Source: Gemmatimonadota bacterium (GTDB lineage: Bacteria; Gemmatimonadota; Gemmatimonadetes; Longimicrobiales; RSA9). From it: 12,659 bases of DNA. The stretch lies in the NCBI GenBank assembly GCA_012027055.1, contig VEPF01000046.1, forward strand, positions 1 through 12,659, written 5' to 3'. How positions within the stretch are numbered: the first letter of the stretch is position 1; each line of letters starts with the position of its first letter. The translations under genes were made by a program, and so were the position numbers. The notes beneath the pieces were generated by a model that searched no databases, had not been told where the DNA came from, and saw only the letters and a program-made list of their open reading frames with translations. Of the stretch, positions 6,061 to 12,659 are shown piece after piece.

Positions 6061-7875
6061 TCAGTCTTCCAGCTGCCAGGCTACGCCCCACGCACCCGGC
6101 CCCACATGCGTGGCCAGCACCGGCGTGGCCGGTCCCACCAGCGTCTCACGTTCTCCGAAGCGCTCCCGGAGCGCGGCCGAGACCTGATCGATCATCTCGG
6201 GGCAGCCCACGTGCACGACGCCGAACCGGAGCTGCTTCGCGTCACGCGGGATCTTCTCCTGTAACAACTCCAGCATCCTCGGCAGCACGTTGGCCCGGCC
6301 GCGTACCTTCGCGGCGGGGAGGACCTTGCCCTCCGGACTCACCCCCAGGATCGGTTTGATGTCCAGCAGGCCGGCGATCATCACCTGGCCCCGCCCCACG
6401 CGTCCCGACTTGAGCAGGTAGTCGAAAACATCCACGGTGAACATGATGCCGGACTGCGCCCGGATGCGCCGCAGTTCGACGGCGATATCCTCGGGCGCCC
6501 GGCCCAGCTCGGCCAGCTCCGCGGCCCGCAGCACCAGCAGACCCTGCAGCAGGGATGCGCCGGCGGAGTCCACCAGTTCGACCCGGCTTCCTTCGGTCTT
6601 GCGCGCAGCGGTCTCCGCGGACTGATAGGTGCCTGACAGTGCCGCCCCCAGGATCACGCCCAGCACCGCCTCCCCGTCTTCGGCCGCCGCGGTGAACGCG
6701 TCCAGGAAGGCCCGCGGCGGCGGCTGCGACGTGCTGGCATGTTCGCCCGCCTTGAGGCGCGCGACGAACGTCGGCGCATCAATGTCGACGCCGTCCTGCA
6801 GCACCTCGCGATCGAACACCACGATCAGCGGCACCACGCGGATGCCGTGCGCACGCACGATCTCGATGGGCAGGTCGCAGGCACTGTCGGTCACAATGCT
6901 GACGGGGCGGCGCGCCAGCTGCACGTGCGAAGCGGCGGCTCGCTCCACCGTGGCGTGCTGCGCGGCCATGTCCTCGGCCTTGTGCGTCACCAGCTGTCCC
7001 ACGCCGCGGAGCCAGCGGAACACCTGCTCCGGCTCGTCCGTGTGGACGTGGATCTTCAGCACGCCCTCGCCGCGAATCACGATCGTGGAGTCGCCCCGGT
7101 TCCGCAGGAAATCGCGCACTTCCCGCTCGGTTGGCAGGGCGGCGCCCCGTACCAGGGCCTCGGTGCAGAAGCGGTAGGTTTCTTCCGTGACCGGGTATTC
7201 CACCCGTCCGGCGGCGGCCCCTACCTGCTCGAACACCGGTGTGGCGTCGAGCGCCACGAAGGGATCGCCGTGCACGTAGGCCACCATGCCTTCCATCAGG
7301 TGCACGAAGCCCTTCGCGCTGGCATCGACTACCCCCGCCTTGCGGAGCGCGGGCAGCAGGTCGGGCGTCCGGTCGCAGGCCGACTTGGCCCGCACCAGCA
7401 ATCCCTCCACCAGGTCGGCGAAATCGACGGCCCGCGAGGTGCGCGCCTCTTCCGCGACTTCCCGCATGGCGGTGATGATCGTGCCCTCGACCGGTCGCTC
7501 CAGCGAGCGGTATGCATGCTCCACCGCGCGGTGCAAAGCCTCCGCGAAGTCGGCCGCGCCAATCCGGGCCCGGTTCCGCACCGCCTCGGCGAAGCCGATC
7601 AGGAAGTGGGACAGGATCATGCCGACGTTGCCGCGGGCGCCCAGGATGGCGGCATCTGCGGCCCGCTGGGCGACCGTGCCCACGGCGGCGTCGTGGGAGG
7701 AGCGGATTCCGTCCGCGATGGCAGCGGCGGTCAGGGCGAGGTTGGTGCCGGTATCACCGTCCGGCACCGGGAAGACGTTGATGCGGTTGAGCTCGGCACG
7801 GCGGTGCTGCACGAACCCGCATCCCGCCACGAGTGCCCGACGCAGCCTCGCGCCATCCAGGTACTCGATCTTCAT
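6061..7875 (-). CDS. DAK2-DegV fusion protein: FakA-like fatty acid kinase joined to FakB-like carrier
   Basis: This 604-residue cytoplasmic protein combines functions usually on two chains. Residues about 4-195 are a DhaL/DAK2 kinase domain, with PDGDTGTN at 38-45 (metal-binding aspartates) and GARGNVG at 79-85. A middle FakA-type segment follows (TEETYRFCTEAL, then GEGVLKIHVHTDEPEQV). Residues about 322-604 are a DegV domain, with VTDSACDLP, STSQPPP (from 381), GAALSGTYQSA and a terminal HVGPGAWG. In Firmicutes, FakA phosphorylates fatty acids bound to the DegV protein FakB, feeding phospholipid synthesis. The fusion suggests both roles in one chain; activity on fatty acids is inferred. I chose the ATG at 7873-7875 because conserved sequence starts there and the 38-residue upstream extension is unlike the family. 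A -10-like hexamer 8 bases before it suggests a leaderless mRNA. Confidence 0.9.
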   Translation of the reverse strand: MKIEYLDGARLRRALVAGCGFVQHRRAELNRINVFPVPDGDTGTNLALTAAAIADGIRSSHDAAVGTVAQRAADAAILGARGNVGMILSHFLIGFAEAVRNRARIGAADFAEALHRAVEHAYRSLERPVEGTIITAMREVAEEARTSRAVDFADLVEGLLVRAKSACDRTPDLLPALRKAGVVDASAKGFVHLMEGMVAYVHGDPFVALDATPVFEQVGAAAGRVEYPVTEETYRFCTEALVRGAALPTEREVRDFLRNRGDSTIVIRGEGVLKIHVHTDEPEQVFRWLRGVGQLVTHKAEDMAAQHATVERAAASHVQLARRPVSIVTDSACDLPIEIVRAHGIRVVPLIVVFDREVLQDGVDIDAPTFVARLKAGEHASTSQPPPRAFLDAFTAAAEDGEAVLGVILGAALSGTYQSAETAARKTEGSRVELVDSAGASLLQGLLVLRAAELAELGRAPEDIAVELRRIRAQSGIMFTVDVFDYLLKSGRVGRGQVMIAGLLDIKPILGVSPEGKVLPAAKVRGRANVLPRMLELLQEKIPRDAKQLRFGVVHVGCPEMIDQVSAALRERFGERETLVGPATPVLATHVGPGAWGVAWQLED

Positions 7876-7883
7876 GGTCGGGC

Positions 7884-7912
7884 AACATAGCGGTACCCGG
7901 TCCGGAGAACAA
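7884..7912 (-). promoter_or_regulatory. Promoter candidate for the DAK2-DegV gene, implying a leaderless transcript
   Basis: On the minus strand, TTGTTC (7907-7912) and TATGTT (7884-7889) are separated by 17 bases. Transcription would start at about 7875-7878, on or next to the ATG at 7873-7875. No Shine-Dalgarno precedes that ATG, which fits a leaderless start. The hexamers match the consensus at three and four of six positions. Confidence 0.4.
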
Positions 7913-7930
7913 TCGCGACCCGGGAGGCAC

Positions 7931-7958
7931 TTGTGTTCGCCAGCCAGACTCTTACCAT
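7931..7958 (+). promoter_or_regulatory. Promoter candidate for ettA in the divergent spacer
   Basis: TTGTGT (7931-7936) and TACCAT (7953-7958) are spaced by 16 bases. Predicted transcription start is near 7965, giving a leader of about 40 bases before the ettA ATG. The -10 matches at four of six positions, the -35 at three. Confidence 0.33.
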
Positions 7959-8003
7959 CTCCGGTCCGGCTCGAGATCGGACCCCACACCCGGAACTGCG
8001 ACG

Positions 8004-9689
<1,686 letters not shown>

Positions 9690-9710
9690 CCGATGCCGGC
9701 CCCGGAAAGC

Positions 9711-9746
9711 GGAAGCCCCGGCCGCGTGCTCGCGGCCGGGGCTTCC
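9711..9746. terminator. Bidirectional hairpin terminator between ettA and the Asp-box gene
   Basis: Positions 9711-9726 are the exact reverse complement of 9731-9746 (16 pairs) with loop tgct. The hairpin sits in the 79-bp gap between two convergent stop codons, 21 bp after the ettA stop and 22 bp after the opposite gene. It can serve both strands. The last base pairs are A/T-bearing (ggaag/cttcc), but no T-run follows in either direction. Confidence 0.8.
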
Positions 9747-9768
9747 TGTCGGCACGGGGCAGGACCGC

Positions 9769-12426
9769 TCAGCGGCTGACCTGCAATACCCCGGTTGCGG
9801 TGGCGCTGCCCTGCGTGACCTCCACCGTGTAGAGCCCCGGCGGCACGCCGCGCCCACCCGTGCGCCGGCCCATGGCCGGTGCCTGCGGCGCACCCGGCGG
9901 CGGCGCGGGCGCCAGGTCCCAGCTCACGAAGTTGAGCCCGCTCGTGCCGGCGACATCGAAGGTCCGAATCTCCTTGCCCGCACCATCCAGGACCCGCAGA
10001 CGAGCCGCTCCCGCCTGCTTCAGCCAGACGTAGATCTGCGCCGCCTGCGCGGGCTGGCCGGCGCGGGCCAACTGGGCTGGATCCAGCGACAGGATCTCCA
10101 CGGCCCGCTGCATAATCGCCGGTGTCAGTCGCTGCACCGGCCGGGCATCCAGTACCCAGATGCCGCGCCCGTGGGTGGCCGCCACCACGACGTCGTCGCG
10201 CGGGTGCACCACCAGGTCGTGCACGTACGTGGTCGGCAGGCCGCTCGCCAGCACGTGCCATTCCCGCCCGCCGTTCAGCGAGACGTACACGCTCAGGTCC
10301 GTACCCAGGTACAGTACGTCGGGCCGCTTCGGGTCTTCCTTGATGACGTTGACCGGCCCGAGCGGGATGCCCGCTGCTATGCTGCTCCACGTGCGCCCGT
10401 AGTCGGTGGACTTCCAGACGTAAGGCGTGAAGTCGTCATCCCGCTTGCCGTTCTGCACCAGGTACACGGTGCCCTCGGCATACGCCGACGCCACCAGCTC
10501 GGCGATGAACTTCTCGGACGGCAGGTCCTCGGCGATGCGCGTCCAGGTCTTGCCCCCGTCGCGGGTCACGTGCACCCGGCCATCGTCGGTGCCGGCGTAG
10601 ATCAGTCCGAAGCGCAGTGGGGATTCGCTGATCGAGAAGATCGTCTGATAGGGGATGTCGCCCAGCCGCGCGGTGTCGTTCGCGGTCAGATCGGGGCTGA
10701 TCCGCTCCCAGGTCTCGCCCCGGTCCAGCGAGCGATGCAGGTATTGGAAGCCATGGTACAGCAGGCTCGGGTTGTGCGGCGAGAGCAGGAAGGGCGCCAG
10801 CCACTGGCCCCGTAGCGGCGCTTCGCCCGCCGCTGCTTTGGGGGTGATGTTCGTATCTGCGCCCGCCCGCAGGTCGCTCCGCGAGATGTTGCCGTAGAAG
10901 CCCGCGGAGTAGACGATGTCGGGATCGCGCGGGTCGATGGCGTGGATGCTCCCTTCGCCGCCCGGCGCGCTCTCGAAGACCTGCACCGGGATGGCATCGC
11001 GGCCCCGGCTCAGGTCCACCACGCCCCGGTAGCTTCCATGGTCCTGGATGCTCCCGTAGACGTGGAAGGGCGTGGCCAGGTCGTAGCTGACGTTGAAGAA
11101 CTGCACCAGCGGCAGCAACCCCGTGAAGCTCCGCCAGTTCGCGCCCATGTCGTACGATACGTACACGCCGCCGTCGTTGGCATTCACCAGGTAGTTCGGG
11201 TTGTCCGGGTCGATCCAGAGGCCGTGCTGATCCACGTGGATGCCGCTCAGGCGGCGCCACGACTTCCCGCCATCATCGGACACGTTGATGTTGAGGCCCA
11301 TGAGGTACACGCGGTTCTCGTTGGTCGGATCCACGCGGACCTGGCTGAACACCCAGCCATAGGTGCCCGATGCCCGTTCCATGTACTGATCGACCGGACT
11401 CACCTGCCGCCACGTGCTGCCGCGATCATCCGAGCGATACAGCGTGGCGCCCCGGATCGGCGCCGCCATGGGCCGGCCGTAGGAGTCCGTAGCGCCGGGG
11501 TCGGCGGGTCGGGCCACCTCGTAGTCGTCGATGAACGCGTACAGCACGTTCGGGTTGGAGCGGGACAGCCCGATGCCGATGCGGCCGCGGAAACGAGCTT
11601 CCGGTAGACCGTTGTTGATGGGTTCCCAGGTCTTCCCTCCATCCGTGGTCCGGTAGATGCCGCTCCCGGTGTAGCCTGCCTCGTTGCGCGGGTCGTTCCA
11701 CTTCTTGCGGGTCCGCTGCCACAGCGCCGCGTAAAGCGTGTTGGAGTCGCGCGGATCCATCACCAGGTCGTTGGCGCCGGTCTCGTCGTTGACGTACAGC
11801 ACCTTCTCCCAGGTCTTGCCGCCATCGAGCGTGCGAAATACGCCCCGTTCCGGGTTGCGCGTCCACTCGTGGCCGCCCGCCGCCACGTACACGATGTTCC
11901 CATCCGCCGGGTGCACCAGGATGCGCGCAATCGTATGCGTGTCGGTCAGGCCCATGTGCTGCCAGCTCTTGCCCCCGTCCGCCGTGCGGTAGATGCCGAC
12001 CCCGGCCTGCGAGCTGCGGAAGATGTTGGCCTCGCCGGTCCCCACCCACAGCACGTCCGGGTTGCGCGGGACGAGCGCGATGTCCCCGCTCGACGTCGCG
12101 GCCGCCTGCTGGAACCCCGGTTGCCACGTGACTCCCTCGTTCACCGTCTTCCACACGCCGCCCGAGGCCGACCCGATGTAGATCGTATAGCTGCGGCCCC
12201 GCGGTAGCACCGCTTCTACGTCCGTGACCCGGCCGCTCACCACCGTGGGGCCGATGAACTGCCAGCGCACTCCCTGCAGTGGCGAGCGCTCCGCCAGTTG
12301 CACGTGTTGCTGATAGGCCTGCAGGCGGTCGACCGGTTTTTGCGCCAGCGCCGGGCTGGCCAACGCGAGGCCCAGGAATGGAAGCAGCAACCGACGGCCG
12401 GGACGGTACGGGAAGCGACGCTGCAT
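9769..12426 (-). CDS. Secreted Asp-box (BNR/VPS10-like) beta-propeller protein
   Basis: This 885-residue exported protein belongs to a bacterial family often annotated as BNR-repeat glycosyl hydrolase or sortilin/VPS10-like. The ATG at 12424-12426 is preferred because a GAGGTG ribosome site lies 4 bases before it and a classic signal peptide follows (basic RRFPYRPGRR, hydrophobic core, cleavage after ASPALA at about 28). Eleven Asp-box motifs of the form S/T-x-D-x-G-x-T-W are visible, with tryptophans near residues 101, 155, 206, 267, 339, 390, 431, 573, 628, 680 and 723, indicating one or two beta-propellers. Residues from about 796 form an Ig/FnIII-like tail (GLYTVEV) with a proline-rich insertion. 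No transmembrane anchor or lipobox is seen, so it is periplasmic or secreted. No catalytic residues can be assigned; hydrolase activity is unproven. A longer GTG start at 12468 would spoil the signal peptide. Confidence 0.88.
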   Translation of the reverse strand: MQRRFPYRPGRRLLLPFLGLALASPALAQKPVDRLQAYQQHVQLAERSPLQGVRWQFIGPTVVSGRVTDVEAVLPRGRSYTIYIGSASGGVWKTVNEGVTWQPGFQQAAATSSGDIALVPRNPDVLWVGTGEANIFRSSQAGVGIYRTADGGKSWQHMGLTDTHTIARILVHPADGNIVYVAAGGHEWTRNPERGVFRTLDGGKTWEKVLYVNDETGANDLVMDPRDSNTLYAALWQRTRKKWNDPRNEAGYTGSGIYRTTDGGKTWEPINNGLPEARFRGRIGIGLSRSNPNVLYAFIDDYEVARPADPGATDSYGRPMAAPIRGATLYRSDDRGSTWRQVSPVDQYMERASGTYGWVFSQVRVDPTNENRVYLMGLNINVSDDGGKSWRRLSGIHVDQHGLWIDPDNPNYLVNANDGGVYVSYDMGANWRSFTGLLPLVQFFNVSYDLATPFHVYGSIQDHGSYRGVVDLSRGRDAIPVQVFESAPGGEGSIHAIDPRDPDIVYSAGFYGNISRSDLRAGADTNITPKAAAGEAPLRGQWLAPFLLSPHNPSLLYHGFQYLHRSLDRGETWERISPDLTANDTARLGDIPYQTIFSISESPLRFGLIYAGTDDGRVHVTRDGGKTWTRIAEDLPSEKFIAELVASAYAEGTVYLVQNGKRDDDFTPYVWKSTDYGRTWSSIAAGIPLGPVNVIKEDPKRPDVLYLGTDLSVYVSLNGGREWHVLASGLPTTYVHDLVVHPRDDVVVAATHGRGIWVLDARPVQRLTPAIMQRAVEILSLDPAQLARAGQPAQAAQIYVWLKQAGAARLRVLDGAGKEIRTFDVAGTSGLNFVSWDLAPAPPPGAPQAPAMGRRTGGRGVPPGLYTVEVTQGSATATGVLQVSR

Positions 12427-12430
12427 TGCG

Positions 12431-12436
12431 CACCTC
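12431..12436 (-). promoter_or_regulatory. Shine-Dalgarno sequence fixing the start of the Asp-box gene
   Basis: On the minus strand GAGGTG lies 4 bases before the ATG at 12424-12426. It supports that ATG over the in-frame GTG at 12466-12468. Confidence 0.6.
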
Positions 12437-12476
12437 GCATGGGCACGGGTTCTCGGCTGGGAGAGCACTTCGGACG

Positions 12477-12482
12477 ATGATA
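12477..12482 (-). promoter_or_regulatory. -10 element candidate for the Asp-box gene
   Basis: Minus-strand TATCAT matches the -10 consensus at five of six positions. It would start transcription near 12470, leaving a leader of about 44 bases that contains the GAGGTG site. No good -35 hexamer is seen 16-18 bases upstream. A perfect inverted repeat, CACCGG-CAC-CCGGTG at 12504-12518, covers that position instead. Confidence 0.35.
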
Positions 12483-12538
12483 CATCAGCGTCGCGCCCCT
12501 CCGCACCGGCACCCGGTGTGCAATCCGGGACACCCGAT

Positions 12539-12567
12539 TTGAAGGGCGAGGGCCAGGCGACTAACTT
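12539..12567 (+). promoter_or_regulatory. Promoter candidate for the tRNA-Sec gene
   Basis: TTGAAG (12539-12544) and TAACTT (12562-12567) are separated by exactly 17 bases. The predicted transcription start is near 12574, about 12 bases before the mature tRNA 5' end at 12586, a normal distance for a tRNA gene with a short RNase P-removed leader. Matches to consensus are four and three of six. Confidence 0.42.
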
Positions 12568-12585
12568 CCCGCCGGGTGGCCGAGA

Positions 12586-12659
12586 GGGGGTCAGCGTCGT
12601 CTGGTGACGGCCGCGCTCTTCAAAAGCGTCCGCGCCCGGCTAAGCCCCGGGTGGGTGGG
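12586..12659 (+). tRNA. selC: Selenocysteine tRNA, anticodon TCA, 3' end cut off by the window
   Basis: The first 74 bases of a tRNA-Sec are visible, out of an expected 95 or so. From 5' to 3' they are an 8-base acceptor strand gggggtca (12586-12593), linker gc, a D stem of 6 pairs (12596-12601 with 12606-12611) closed by the 4-base loop tggt, one joining base, a 5-pair anticodon stem (12613-12617 with 12625-12629), and loop cttcaaa with anticodon TCA at 12620-12622. A long variable arm follows (12635-12639 pair with 12647-12651). The extended 6-pair D stem with tiny loop, the spacing to the anticodon and the CTTCAAA loop match E. coli selC position by position, and no ordinary elongator tRNA has this layout. 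The T arm and the second acceptor strand lie beyond the edge. Its product is charged with serine, converted to selenocysteine and delivered by SelB to UGA codons. Confidence 0.9.

Noticed and set aside
6739..7890. A 383-codon open frame on the plus strand, opposite the DAK2-DegV gene
   Set aside because: It is a codon-phase shadow of the DAK2-DegV gene, His/Arg/Gly-rich, with no family signature.
7833..8003. Upstream in-frame extension of ettA (and comparable extensions before 1881, 3503, 4663, and beyond 7875 and 12426 on the minus strand)
   Set aside because: The extensions are composition artefacts. Conserved family N-termini or signal peptides begin at the starts I chose, and the extensions overlap neighbouring genes or promoters.
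9769..12426. Sialidase or glycosyl hydrolase annotation for the Asp-box protein
   Set aside because: Asp boxes are structural repeats found in non-enzymes too; I could not assign catalytic residues.
12574..12584. gggtggccgag resembles the D-arm of a Ser/Leu tRNA just before tRNA-Sec
   Set aside because: No acceptor, anticodon or T arm fits around it; it lies between the predicted promoter and the 5' end of tRNA-Sec.

Overview
This 12.7 kb window of GC-rich DNA comes from a Gram-negative, diderm bacterium. The combination of a SusC/SusD pair, heptose kinase, RidA, a single-chain DAK2-DegV protein, EttA and a large secreted Asp-box (BNR/VPS10-like) protein in high-GC DNA suggests Gemmatimonadota. 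That is an inference from gene content; another high-GC FCB-group or Acidobacteriota-like lineage is not excluded.

Layout, left to right. Positions 1-4327 (+) are the end of an outer-membrane uptake operon: the C-terminal part of a SusC/RagA TonB-dependent transporter, a SusD/RagB-type lipoprotein, and a DUF4397-type lipoprotein. The stop and start codons are 2 bp apart or overlapping, so the genes are probably translationally coupled. Two very strong GC hairpins (4335-4428) close this unit. After about 230 bp of non-coding DNA comes a two-gene unit (4663-6053, +): an RfaE1-type heptose-7-phosphate kinase and an overlapping ridA. It converges, with only 7 bp between stop codons, on a DAK2-DegV fusion (FakA-like kinase plus FakB-like fatty-acid carrier) on the minus strand (6061-7875). 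Divergent from that gene is ettA (8004-9689, +), an ABC-F translation factor. A perfect 16-bp hairpin separates ettA from a convergent secreted 885-residue Asp-box protein (9769-12426, -).

The last 74 bases (12586-12659, +) are the 5' portion of a selenocysteine tRNA (selC, anticodon TCA), cut off by the window edge, with a plausible promoter in front. This is the most informative non-coding element here because it implies UGA recoding in this organism.

All seven complete protein genes belong to recognisable families. I found no convincing undescribed multi-gene system, mobile element or CRISPR array. The most interesting items are the tRNA-Sec, the natural FakA-FakB fusion with an apparently leaderless promoter, the three-gene SusCD-DUF4397 unit, and the long hairpins lacking U-tracts.
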